Origin: Thaumasiovibrio sp043421945
Lineage (GTDB): Bacteria > Pseudomonadota > Gammaproteobacteria > Enterobacterales > Vibrionaceae
Length of the DNA stretch: 26,906 bases
Direction: 5' to 3'
NCBI GenBank assembly: GCA_043421945.1
Contig: JBHOGO010000065.1
Location: 1 to 26,906, forward strand
A program made the translations under genes and the position numbers. Below the pieces are notes generated by a model, which searched no databases, was not told where the DNA came from, and saw only the letters and a program-made list of their open reading frames with translations. Of this stretch, positions 9,303 through 16,837 are shown in pieces. Position 1 is the first letter of the stretch, and the number at the start of each line of letters is the position of its first letter.

Positions 9303-9506
9303 CTAGTTAACTTCAGTAATGTTAATTTTCGACGTACTAGTATCAATCAAAAAACTCCATTCTTTATCAAACGCTTCAACAAGGACGGCATATTGATTGG
9401 GAAATCCTTTTAGTGGTGCTGATTTCAAATTATCAATGTAAGCCTCAGGCACAGAATACTGACTTTCCATGTACCTTTTTACTTCAATAAAATCTGTATT
9501 TTTCAT
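9303..9506 (-). CDS. Small hypothetical protein, 67 aa
   Basis: The 67-residue product is acidic to neutral with a balanced composition (for example VPEAYIDNLKSAPLKGF and YAVLVEAFDKEWSFLID). It has no signal peptide or membrane segment and looks more protein-like than most shadow ORFs here. The only SD candidate is AAGAG, about 11-14 bases upstream, which is weak. It stands alone in a long intergenic region, with no operon partner. I do not recognise the family; it could be a chance ORF or the relic of a longer gene. Confidence 0.42.
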   Translation of the reverse strand: MKNTDFIEVKRYMESQYSVPEAYIDNLKSAPLKGFPNQYAVLVEAFDKEWSFLIDTSTSKINITEVN

Positions 9507-9568
9507 TGTCTGTGTTTACTCTTGTAAGCCTAAAAGTGCTATGTGTACAACTTCATTATCGCTTCTTT

Positions 9569-9589
9569 CTTCATGCTTCATGCTCCATG
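9569..9589. repeat. Three tandem 7 bp units (CTTCATG, CTTCATG, CTCCATG)
   Basis: Two identical heptamers and one with a single change run head to tail. It lies in non-coding DNA. It is probably a simple-sequence remnant; no function is proposed. Confidence 0.6.
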
Positions 9590-9995
9590 TTGCTTATTAC
9601 CTGCTGTAGAGGTTTTCCATGCACACAAAATGCCTTGAAGCGCCAGAAATCGTGAGGATAACTGAGGTATATGAACATTTTATGTACCCCATCACCTTAC
9701 ATGACAGCCATCACGTTATACTTTTTTACGGCCTTCACACTCACTGATTCATCTTCGAATGTTACATATGAAGCCGATCCTATTATGGATTGATACCGTC
9801 ACGTATACCCCGCCTATTTAGGTAGGTAATGATTATATGTAAATAGATTTAACTTTGCACACGAGGTCACTAGAATCAATAATCACAAACAAAACCACAC
9901 CAAAAGCACTAAAACTTCTATTATCGTTCATATTTATGTCACTTCCTACCCATAGAGTACCCCCACCAGATGAACACGAGTGCAATAACGGCATC

Positions 9996-10006
9996 ATGCT
10001 GAGCAT
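9996..10006. promoter_or_regulatory. Perfect 11 bp palindrome upstream of ABC operon, candidate operator
   Basis: ATGCT-G-AGCAT lies 45 bp before the binding-protein ATG. The operon ends with its own LacI-family regulator gene, so an operator close to this start is expected. The link to that regulator is inference, and LacI operators usually have longer arms than this. Confidence 0.3.
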
Positions 10007-10051
10007 AAAAACACCGTCCTCACCATAGTTTGACTAAAATACGGAGATACC

Positions 10052-11272
10052 ATGTTAAAACGTACACTAATGGCAACTGCAATATTAAGTACCTCATTTA
10101 CCGCGTTTTCTAACGAACTGGTTATAGCGGGTAGAGACAGCAGTTATGGTCAAGCAATGCAATACATTGTTGATGAATATAAAAATGTCAATCCAGATGT
10201 TAACGTGACACTTGTTCAACGTCCGATCAACGGCTTGTATGAAAGCATAGTGCTTTCTATGCGTGAAAAAACGGGGAACTACGATGTTATATTTATGGAT
10301 GACACCTGGGCACCTGAATTTCTCACCAATAAATGGCTATCCCCACTTTCAAACTCTCTAGAAGATAACGACTTTATCAAAGCACCCTTTGATATTGGTC
10401 GCTATCCGGATGCTTCAGGCGATGCTTATGCTATGCCAGTCGTTGGGAATGTGGCAATGTTTGCATGGAACCGTGCAATCTTTGATGCCCATGACTTACC
10501 TAAACCGCTTAGCTGGACTGACGTTCTAGAATCAGCAGCCACAATTAATGCTAACTCTGATACGAGTGGTTTAGTATTCCGTGGCGTGAAAGGCAATCCT
10601 ATCGTTACTGGCTTCTTACCGATTCTTTGGGGCTATGGTGCCGATGTCGTTGATAAAGACGGCAAGGCAACATTAAATTCACCAGAAGCTAAGCAAGCAC
10701 TAGAGACGTTCCTTGCCATGAAAGAGTATGCACCGCGCGGCGTTGATGTATACAACGCAGATGAGGTACGCGATTCATTACAAACGGGCACCACAGCGAT
10801 GGCTATTGAAGTATGGCCAGCATGGGTACCAAACTTAGATGATCATGAAATATCATCGGTTGTCGGTGATATGGAAATCATGGCTCCACCAGCAGAAGTG
10901 GGCGACCCTGCCCCGATGCTAGGTATTTGGCAATTAGCAATACCAGCAGACTCAGCAAACAAAACACAAGCAGAAGCGTTCTTGAAATTTGCAACGAGCC
11001 CAGCAATCCAAAAATCACTGGCACTTGACTATGGTATGCCGCCAACTCGCCACAGTGTTTACTTTGATGCTGACGTTTTAGGGAAATATCGCTGGTACCC
11101 AGAGCAAGCAGAAGCTTTAAAAACAGGCAAGGCACGCCCACGTATTCACAATTGGTCTGAAGTAGAAAGCATTTTAGGTGACTTCCTACAAATGGCAATG
11201 ATGGGACAAATGACTGCAGAGCAAGCATTGGATCAAGCGCAACAGCGCATCAACCGTATTGTTCGTTCGTAA
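10052..11272 (+). CDS. ABC transporter extracellular solute-binding protein, family 1 (CUT1 type)
   Basis: Periplasmic binding protein of 406 aa that would deliver a solute to the two permeases encoded downstream. A signal peptide covers about 1-20 (basic MLKR, hydrophobic core, cut near AFS-N). The mature protein has the MalE/UgpB-type layout: an N-terminal lobe with the YDVIFMDDTWAPEF segment, AMPVVGNVAMFAWNR, the GFLPILWGYGADVVDKDGK hinge region, and a C-terminal lobe ending in helices. There is no lipobox Cys. A good SD (CGGAGAT) lies 6 bases before the ATG. It is the first gene of a six-gene rightward operon, separated from the first permease by a hairpin that could keep its mRNA more abundant than the rest. 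The ligand is not deducible from motifs; downstream enzymes hint at a phosphorylated sugar or polyol. Confidence 0.92.
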   Translation: MLKRTLMATAILSTSFTAFSNELVIAGRDSSYGQAMQYIVDEYKNVNPDVNVTLVQRPINGLYESIVLSMREKTGNYDVIFMDDTWAPEFLTNKWLSPLSNSLEDNDFIKAPFDIGRYPDASGDAYAMPVVGNVAMFAWNRAIFDAHDLPKPLSWTDVLESAATINANSDTSGLVFRGVKGNPIVTGFLPILWGYGADVVDKDGKATLNSPEAKQALETFLAMKEYAPRGVDVYNADEVRDSLQTGTTAMAIEVWPAWVPNLDDHEISSVVGDMEIMAPPAEVGDPAPMLGIWQLAIPADSANKTQAEAFLKFATSPAIQKSLALDYGMPPTRHSVYFDADVLGKYRWYPEQAEALKTGKARPRIHNWSEVESILGDFLQMAMMGQMTAEQALDQAQQRINRIVRS

Positions 11273-11296
11273 TATTTTAAAGAAAAACTTACCTTT

Positions 11297-11325
11297 GGCA
11301 CTGTTGTGACGTTCACAATAGTGCC
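11297..11325 (+). promoter_or_regulatory. Intercistronic stem-loop between binding protein and permease genes
   Basis: A 13 bp stem (GGCACTGTTGTGA with TCACAATAGTGCC, one G-T pair) closes a 3 nt loop, 24 bp after the binding-protein stop and 17 bp before the permease ATG. It is followed by CTTCTTCGGATCTTTTT, a broken T-tract. Such hairpins in ABC operons act as partial terminators or 3' stabilisers that raise binding-protein expression (as in malE-malF). That role here is inferred. Confidence 0.75.
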
Positions 11326-11342
11326 CTTCTTCGGATCTTTTT

Positions 11343-12212
11343 ATGTTATTTGAAAACCGAAAACAATTAACCCTCCTTCTCATGCCTGCGGCTATTATTT
11401 TAGGGTTACTAACCATTTATCCCATCATATCCGTTATCTATAATGCATTCGGCGATGTCGATTACGTCAGCAATGAATACGAATTTGTCGGACTCGCTAA
11501 TTTCTCAGAGTTGTTTAGCGACTTCTTTTTTATTGCCGCGATAAAGAATACTTTTGTTTTCACCATGGTCGCTTCACTTGCTCAGGTCGCTTTGGGCTTA
11601 TGGTTAGCGCTGTTGTTCCACCGCCAGTTTCCTGGTCGACGCTTTGCCCTGCCAATTATCATATACCCAATGATGCTGTCGACCTTAGTATCTTCGTCAA
11701 TATGGCGCTCTTGGTATCATTACGATGTAGGCTTTCTTAACAGTTTATTGGTCAAAATAGGTTTGCCTCCTCAAGAGTGGCTATTCAATCCTGACCTCGC
11801 CCTTTATGCCATTGCTTTGGTTGATACATGGCAATGGACACCCATGGCGTTTTTAATCATCCTCGCTGGTCTTCAATCGATCCCAAAAGACATTGGTGAG
11901 GCAGCTATGGTTGATGGTGCGAAAGGGGGACAAACCTTTGTTTACATCACGTTCCCACTCATAAAAAAACAATTGATGCTTGCGCTACTATTGCGCTCCA
12001 TTGATACCTTCAAGCTATTCGACAAGGTCTATGTGATGACCGGCGGTGGGCCGGGAAATGCAACGGAAACCCTTTCGATGTTTGTTTATAAATACGGATT
12101 TCGCTTCTTCAATTTAGGAATGGCCAGCGCTGCTGCACTTGTAATGTTGACTATCTCCTTAATGATGACCTTATTCTATGCACGAAATGTACTTAAAGGA
12201 GGAAAAGCATGA
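11343..12212 (+). CDS. CUT1 ABC transporter permease (MalF/UgpA type)
   Basis: Inner-membrane permease of 289 aa with six predicted transmembrane segments, opening with a hydrophobic helix at about 10-33 (LLLMPAAIILGLLTIYPI). The EAA loop that docks the ATPase is seen as EAAMVDGAKGGQTFVYITFPLIKKQ at about 198-222. The C-terminal DKVYVMTGGGPGNATETLSMFVYKYGF block is characteristic of the MalF/UgpA side of the heterodimer. The SD is weak (GGA about 9 bases upstream), fitting lower expression than the binding protein. Its stop overlaps the next gene's start by 4 bp (ATGA). Confidence 0.94.
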   Translation: MLFENRKQLTLLLMPAAIILGLLTIYPIISVIYNAFGDVDYVSNEYEFVGLANFSELFSDFFFIAAIKNTFVFTMVASLAQVALGLWLALLFHRQFPGRRFALPIIIYPMMLSTLVSSSIWRSWYHYDVGFLNSLLVKIGLPPQEWLFNPDLALYAIALVDTWQWTPMAFLIILAGLQSIPKDIGEAAMVDGAKGGQTFVYITFPLIKKQLMLALLLRSIDTFKLFDKVYVMTGGGPGNATETLSMFVYKYGFRFFNLGMASAAALVMLTISLMMTLFYARNVLKGGKA

Positions 12213-13021
12213 GTCGCTACCTTCATACCGTTGTTGTTTGGTTCGCTGTTGTACTGTTTCTCTTTCCAATCCTTTGGATGGTAAGCACAGCTTTTAAGTT
12301 ACCCGGTGATATCCTCCATTCTGGCGCGTCTTTACTGCCAAAAGAGCTAACACTCAACGCCTTTAAAGCCTTACTTCAAGGTAATATTCAAACCTTGGTT
12401 GGGAATACTGTCATTGTTTCACTCTCAGCGACGGCTGTGTCTATGATTGTTGCTTTTTTTGCCGCTTATGCCCTGGTCAGGTACCGTTTTCCTGCCAAGC
12501 TTGATTTATTATTTTTATTGCTCGTTCTGATCGTCAAAATGATGCCGCCTATCGTCATTGCGATTCCACTTTACTCACTAATGAACCAGTTTGGGCTTCT
12601 CAACAGTAAACTTGGGTTAATACTGGCTTATCAAGTTTATACCTTGCCCTTTTGTATCTGGATGCTATTAGGGTTTGTTCGCGACATTCCCTTAGAAATC
12701 GAAGAAGCTGGCACAATGGACGGTGCACATTTACTTAAACGCTTAGCCTATATTGTGTTTCCCCTCTGCGCCCCCGGCTTAGTGGCAACGGCTATTTTTT
12801 CCATGATCCTGAGTTGGAATGAGTTTTTATTCTCCCTACTGTTCGTCCATACCCCTGACAAGTTCACGATACCTTTGTTCATCTCAAACTTTATGACTGA
12901 AGACGGCACCGCTTGGGGCGAATTAATGGCTATAGGTATCGTCTCATCGCTACCAATGTTAGCGCTCGCGGGATATATGCAGCGCTACCTATTACGTGGC
13001 TTCTCTATGGGCTTGAAATAA
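12209..13021 (+). CDS. CUT1 ABC transporter permease (MalG/UgpE type)
   Basis: Second inner-membrane permease, 270 aa, with about six transmembrane helices. The opening (LHTVVVWFAVVLFLFPILWMVSTAFK) and the SFTNT-like LVGNTVIVSLSATAVSM segment are typical of the MalG/UgpE partner. The EAA loop reads EEAGTMDGAHLLKRLAYIVFPL, and the C terminus ends in RYLLRGFSMGLK, as in the family (commonly RGLTAGAVK). Translation is probably coupled to the preceding permease through an ATGA overlap, with AAAGGAGGAAAAGC upstream as a strong SD. Confidence 0.94.
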   Translation: MSRYLHTVVVWFAVVLFLFPILWMVSTAFKLPGDILHSGASLLPKELTLNAFKALLQGNIQTLVGNTVIVSLSATAVSMIVAFFAAYALVRYRFPAKLDLLFLLLVLIVKMMPPIVIAIPLYSLMNQFGLLNSKLGLILAYQVYTLPFCIWMLLGFVRDIPLEIEEAGTMDGAHLLKRLAYIVFPLCAPGLVATAIFSMILSWNEFLFSLLFVHTPDKFTIPLFISNFMTEDGTAWGELMAIGIVSSLPMLALAGYMQRYLLRGFSMGLK

Positions 13022-13044
13022 AGCGATTAAATAGGAATAAAATA

Positions 13045-14085
13045 ATGAAAAAGCTAATAATCGAAAATCTACACAAAGCCTATGGCGAACATGTTGTTAT
13101 CCCTAAGATCAATTTGACCATCAATGATGGTGAATTTATTGTCTTTGTCGGCCCATCTGGCTGTGGAAAATCCACTTTGCTAAGAATGGTGGCTGGCTTA
13201 GAGTCTGTGACTGCCGGTAATATTCTACTCAACGGACGTTCATTAAACGGGGTTCACCCATCTGAACGTGAGCTCGCTATGGTCTTTCAGTCATATGCCC
13301 TCTACCCGCATATGAGCGTCGAAAAAAATATCGCATTCCCACTAAAAATGGCAGGGGTGAACACCGTTGATATCAAACAGTCTGTCGTGGATACTGCAGA
13401 CAAACTTCAACTGACACCTTTATTAAAGCGCCTACCCGGAGAGCTTTCTGGTGGGCAGCGTCAACGTGTTGCCATTGGTCGAGCTATCGTTCGCAACCCT
13501 GAGCTGTTTTTGTTTGATGAACCACTTTCTAATCTCGATGCCAAATTGCGCGGTGAGATGCGAGTTTATCTCAAACAACTCCATCAACAACTCAATGCGA
13601 CCATGATTTATGTCACTCATGATCAAGTAGAAGCGATGACCCTTGCCGATAAGATCGTGGTTCTTAACAAAGGGGGTATTGAACAAATAGGCTCCCCTGA
13701 AACCCTATATAACGAACCTGCAAATAAGTTTGTTGCGACCTTTATTGGCTCACCTGTAATGAATTTTATTGATAAAGCATTATGGGAAACGTTATTGACC
13801 AAGCATGCATTACCGCAAGGTACGCAATCAATCGGTATTCGCCCTAATCAAGTCAACGTTGATTCGAATAGCCCTGATGTAACAATGCATATCGATGTCG
13901 TTGAACCTTTAGGGCATGCTCGTCTGTACTACGGTAAGCTTGGGGGGAACCAATTTGTTGTTGAAAGTGAACAGCGATTTAACCTCGGGGAACCCTTGCC
14001 GTTAAAACTATCCGCATCACTGATGCATTATTTTGACGCTAATGATCAACGCATCGTGTCTCGCGGGGTTGAGTATGCCGCATAA
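13045..14085 (+). CDS. ABC transporter ATP-binding protein (UgpC/MalK type)
   Basis: Cytoplasmic ATPase that powers the importer. 346 aa: Walker A GPSGCGKST at 36-44, Q-loop VFQSYALYPHMSV at 80-92, signature LSGGQRQR at 134-141, Walker B LFLFDEP at 154-160 with D-loop SNLDAKLR, and switch His192. A C-terminal TOBE/MalK-like regulatory region (about 235-346) is slightly shorter than in MalK (371 aa). An in-frame longer reading from 12913 only overlaps the permease; the ATG at 13045, with AGGAA upstream, fits the family N terminus. Its last 11 bases overlap the fusion enzyme gene. Confidence 0.95.
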   Translation: MKKLIIENLHKAYGEHVVIPKINLTINDGEFIVFVGPSGCGKSTLLRMVAGLESVTAGNILLNGRSLNGVHPSERELAMVFQSYALYPHMSVEKNIAFPLKMAGVNTVDIKQSVVDTADKLQLTPLLKRLPGELSGGQRQRVAIGRAIVRNPELFLFDEPLSNLDAKLRGEMRVYLKQLHQQLNATMIYVTHDQVEAMTLADKIVVLNKGGIEQIGSPETLYNEPANKFVATFIGSPVMNFIDKALWETLLTKHALPQGTQSIGIRPNQVNVDSNSPDVTMHIDVVEPLGHARLYYGKLGGNQFVVESEQRFNLGEPLPLKLSASLMHYFDANDQRIVSRGVEYAA

Positions 14086-15709
14086 TATGTCAGTAACGGT
14101 TGTCGGCACCGGCAATGCTTATGATGGGGAGCACACCAACGCTTGTTTATTGGTTAATGAACATGACTTCACTCTCCTCGTTGACTGTGGTCCTTCTGTC
14201 CCTAAGGCATTGTTCTCAATGGGCCTCAATAGCAATGTTTTGGATGCAATCTATATTAGCCATACTCATCCCGATCACTGCCTTGGCCTCACCACCTTGC
14301 TCAACTGGATGAACTCTCGAGGGAGGTTACGACCGCTCACCATCTTCGTTCAAGAGGTACAGCAATCCGTGCTGGAGCCACTTATCTCTTTCGCTAGCTG
14401 GCCGGAAGCGGTATTGAACTTCACTGTTCATTTTCAAAGCATACATGAAGTGATGACGATCGGCCCTTGGCAAAGCAGAACCAGCGACACCCACCACGCT
14501 GTCGCTAACCGCAGCCTTCAACTCACCACTAACAATGGGCATCGCTTATTCTACTCTGGTGATGGGCGACTGACCTCTCTGGGCACCGAATTGGCCGCTG
14601 AGTCCGACTGGGTATTCATAGAATGTGAAACACTCAATCACCATATCAGCCACGGGTCTTGGCAGGAGATTTGTCAACTCCCTCGTAAACAAGGCTCCGA
14701 CTGGCTGCTTTATCATATTGACCCAAATTGTCGTGATACGTTAGCGGAGCGCATTGAGTGTGAACCTGACTTTCGAATAGCTATTGAGGAAGAGGTTTTG
14801 ACGACAGCATGCACTAATCACCAACATGTCGATACCCCTAAAGAGCCAGAGTGCAATGCAAACGCTTGGCTTTCTCTATCGATGTTAGACACAATCAGTA
14901 TCGACACTGCTAAGTACTGCCCAATACTGAAGTCTATTGCAGAGTTTGGCATTGATACAGCCCAAAAAGCGGGTCGTATCGCACTTGACTGGTTAGAGAA
15001 CCGTGAGAAACTCACTGTCGAACGCAAAGGGCACCAAGACTGGGTATCGGAAGCTGACAATGATGTAGAAGTCTTTATCCGTCATGCTATTTCTGCACGT
15101 TTTCCTGAACACAATCTGCTAGGCGAGGAAACAGGCGGGAAGCGAACTCCACCGTGTTGGGTCGTAGATCCCATTGATGGCACCACCAATTATTTATTGG
15201 GTAACAACGACTTCGTCGTGAGTATGGCCTACGTTGATGAACAAGGGCCAGCAATAGGTATCATCTATGCCCCTGTACAACAAAGGCTTTTCATTGCTGT
15301 CCGTGGAGAGTCTGCCATTGAGTTCAGGTGTGGAAAACCTGTATTATTGTCGCCCCGAGAGACAAAAACATCGGAGCTCGTCGTTGGGCTTAACCTTAAT
15401 TATAAACCCGGTGTAGCACAGCGATACCTAAGCCATACAAGTAAACTGATAGAACATGGACATCAAATTCGAGTTTCTGGTGCTGCAGCGTGGGACCTAG
15501 TACAAGTTGCTGCAGGAGAATTAGATGGGTGTTACATCGGAAGTGTTAATATCTGGGACGTCCTAGCTGCACAGATTATTTGCCAGCAAAGTGGGCTTGA
15601 AACGGCACCTTGGTTTGCTGAAGAGAATACGGGTGACGTTTGGGCGTGGCCTATAGCTTCACCTTTAAAAACAATGCTATTAAAAGAAAACGAAAAACAA
15701 GGTGCTTAA
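14075..15709 (+). CDS. Metallo-beta-lactamase-fold (RNase Z/PhnP-like) phosphodiesterase fused to inositol-monophosphatase-family phosphatase
   Basis: 544 aa, two enzymes in one chain. Residues 5-245 form a metallo-beta-lactamase fold with HTHPDH at 63-68, His140/141, Asp163 (YSGDGR) and His214 (YHIDP), so both metal sites look intact. The opening VTVVGTGNAYDGEHTNACLLV resembles RNase Z/PhnP phosphodiesterases. After a linker (about 245-285), residues 286-535 form an IMPase domain with GEE (350-352), DPIDGTTN (365-372) and the late WD motif (494-495), again complete. No signal peptide: cytoplasmic. The ATG at 14075 has GGGGTTGAG upstream and overlaps the ATPase gene by 11 bp; Met at 14087 is an alternative. 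Context suggests it processes the importer's cargo: phosphodiester opening, then dephosphorylation (inference). The substrate is unknown. Confidence 0.9.
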   Translation: MPHNMSVTVVGTGNAYDGEHTNACLLVNEHDFTLLVDCGPSVPKALFSMGLNSNVLDAIYISHTHPDHCLGLTTLLNWMNSRGRLRPLTIFVQEVQQSVLEPLISFASWPEAVLNFTVHFQSIHEVMTIGPWQSRTSDTHHAVANRSLQLTTNNGHRLFYSGDGRLTSLGTELAAESDWVFIECETLNHHISHGSWQEICQLPRKQGSDWLLYHIDPNCRDTLAERIECEPDFRIAIEEEVLTTACTNHQHVDTPKEPECNANAWLSLSMLDTISIDTAKYCPILKSIAEFGIDTAQKAGRIALDWLENREKLTVERKGHQDWVSEADNDVEVFIRHAISARFPEHNLLGEETGGKRTPPCWVVDPIDGTTNYLLGNNDFVVSMAYVDEQGPAIGIIYAPVQQRLFIAVRGESAIEFRCGKPVLLSPRETKTSELVVGLNLNYKPGVAQRYLSHTSKLIEHGHQIRVSGAAAWDLVQVAAGELDGCYIGSVNIWDVLAAQIICQQSGLETAPWFAEENTGDVWAWPIASPLKTMLLKENEKQGA

Positions 15710-15716
15710 TAAAATA

Positions 15717-16724
15717 ATGAATAAGAAAGTAACAGCATCTGATGTCGCTGCCCATATCGGCGTTTCTCGATCAGCGGTGTCTAGAGCCTTCACCGAAGGA
15801 GCCAGTATTGCGGTCGAGAAACGCGCACAAATTTTAGATGCCGCAAAAGAACTTGGCTATCAACCAAACCTTTTTGCTCGTAACTTAAGTACACCTTCTC
15901 AACGTGCTCGCTCAAACCTTGTTGCGATCTTAATCAGCGATTTTTCTAATCCCTACCAATCACACCTCTTTGAAGAGTTATCATCGGCACTCCAGCTACA
16001 GGGGAAGCAGCCAATGATGCTAAACGTGAAACATGAAAAAGATTTAGAAGCTGCAATCTTACGCCTTTCTGGTTATCAAGTGGATGGGGTCATTGGCGTG
16101 ATGGGCTCCCTACCCGCCAAGAGTCTTGCGCAATGCCAAAAGCTTAACTTGCCACTAGTCACTCTGGCACGAGCCGATGAAAACGGCGTGATACCATCGG
16201 TGCAGACAGATAACATTCAAGCAGGTAAGCTCGCCGCAGAATACCTGATTAATAAACGACAGACTAAGTTGGGGTTCCTCGCCGGACGAGCCGATGGCTC
16301 AGCGTCTAATGAAAGATATCAGGGCTTCTGCCAAACGGCTCATGAGGCAGGCTTAGCACCTCCGATAAAGCTAGAGAGCAGTGGTTATGGTTATGGTGTA
16401 GGTTTTGAAACGGGGATAAGGTGTATCGAGCAACTAAGAACACTAGAAGGTATCTTCTGTGCATCTGATGCGTTAGCAATGGGCTTGCTTGATAGCTGCC
16501 GTCAAGTCAGTCATATCGCAGTACCCAATCAACTCAGTATCATCGGGTGCGATAATGTTCCACAAGCAGCATGGCAGGGCTATCAAATAACAACCATCGC
16601 TCAGCCCGTTCAATGCATTGTCGCTACTGCAATAGCTCGCTTACAGCAAATTTGGGATGGCGCTTCCCCACCACCCGCAATGACACGATTAACTCCAACG
16701 CTCAAAGTAAGAGTTACAGCGTAA
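15717..16724 (+). CDS. LacI-family transcriptional regulator of the ABC operon
   Basis: 335 aa. The HTH/hinge lies at about 4-60 (VTASDVAAHIGVSRSAVSRAF, then AKELGYQPNLFARNLSTPSQ), followed by a sugar-binding-like sensor domain with VAILISDFSNPYQSHLFEEL, GVIGVMGSLP and LSIIGCDNVPQAAWQGYQITTIAQP. It is the last gene of the transporter operon, 7 bp after the fusion enzyme stop, which points to autoregulation of the operon. A GTG at 15702 is in frame and would overlap the upstream gene, but AAGGTG at 15699-15704 makes a plausible SD for the ATG at 15717, which also gives the usual LacI N terminus. The ligand is unknown. A terminator follows. Confidence 0.92.
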   Translation: MNKKVTASDVAAHIGVSRSAVSRAFTEGASIAVEKRAQILDAAKELGYQPNLFARNLSTPSQRARSNLVAILISDFSNPYQSHLFEELSSALQLQGKQPMMLNVKHEKDLEAAILRLSGYQVDGVIGVMGSLPAKSLAQCQKLNLPLVTLARADENGVIPSVQTDNIQAGKLAAEYLINKRQTKLGFLAGRADGSASNERYQGFCQTAHEAGLAPPIKLESSGYGYGVGFETGIRCIEQLRTLEGIFCASDALAMGLLDSCRQVSHIAVPNQLSIIGCDNVPQAAWQGYQITTIAQPVQCIVATAIARLQQIWDGASPPPAMTRLTPTLKVRVTA

Positions 16725-16768
16725 TCCTAGTCAGCTGCCGATATTGACATTGGCAGCGACAAAAGCAT

Positions 16769-16803
16769 CGATGCCAGAGAACGATACTGGCATCGTCTTT
16801 TCT
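16769..16803 (+). terminator. Rho-independent terminator after the ABC/LacI operon
   Basis: A 9 bp perfect stem (CGATGCCAG, CTGGCATCG; 16769-16795) with a 9 nt loop is followed by TCTTTTCTT. On the opposite strand a shorter T-run follows the same stem, so it may also serve the convergent FAH-family gene. Confidence 0.8.
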
Positions 16804-16808
16804 TGTTT

Positions 16809-16837
16809 TCAGCCAAAGCTAAACATTCCTTGGCTGA
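16809..16837 (-). terminator. Hairpin immediately after the FAH-family gene
   Basis: An 8 bp perfect stem (TCAGCCAA and TTGGCTGA) with a 13 nt loop ends exactly at the stop codon of the leftward gene. No T-run follows on the minus strand, so it is more likely a 3' stabiliser, or acts together with the neighbouring 16769-16795 stem. Confidence 0.45.

Larger units (their letters stand above)
9044..10051. other. Long intergenic region between GH9 gene and ABC operon
   Basis: About 1 kb with no convincing large gene. It holds one small leftward ORF (9303-9506), a triple heptamer repeat (9569-9589) and the upstream region of the ABC operon, including an 11 bp palindrome at 9996-10006. Short rightward ORFs, such as 9701-9793 (30 codons), lack a ribosome-binding site. 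I saw no tRNA-like cloverleaf and no transposon ends. Confidence 0.6.

Noticed and set aside
9701..9793. 30-codon ORF in the intergenic region before the ABC operon
   Set aside because: No Shine-Dalgarno, no resemblance to a known small protein, and no nearby frame that would make it a gene fragment.
9861..9880. CRP-like site upstream of the ABC operon (TTGCACACGAGGTCAC)
   Set aside because: Only the right half-site partly matches TGTGA-N6-TCACA; too weak to call by eye.
12913..13044. Longer N terminus for the ABC ATPase
   Set aside because: These 44 extra codons lie mostly inside the permease gene in another frame, and the family starts at the MKKL-like residues encoded from 13045, which have an SD.
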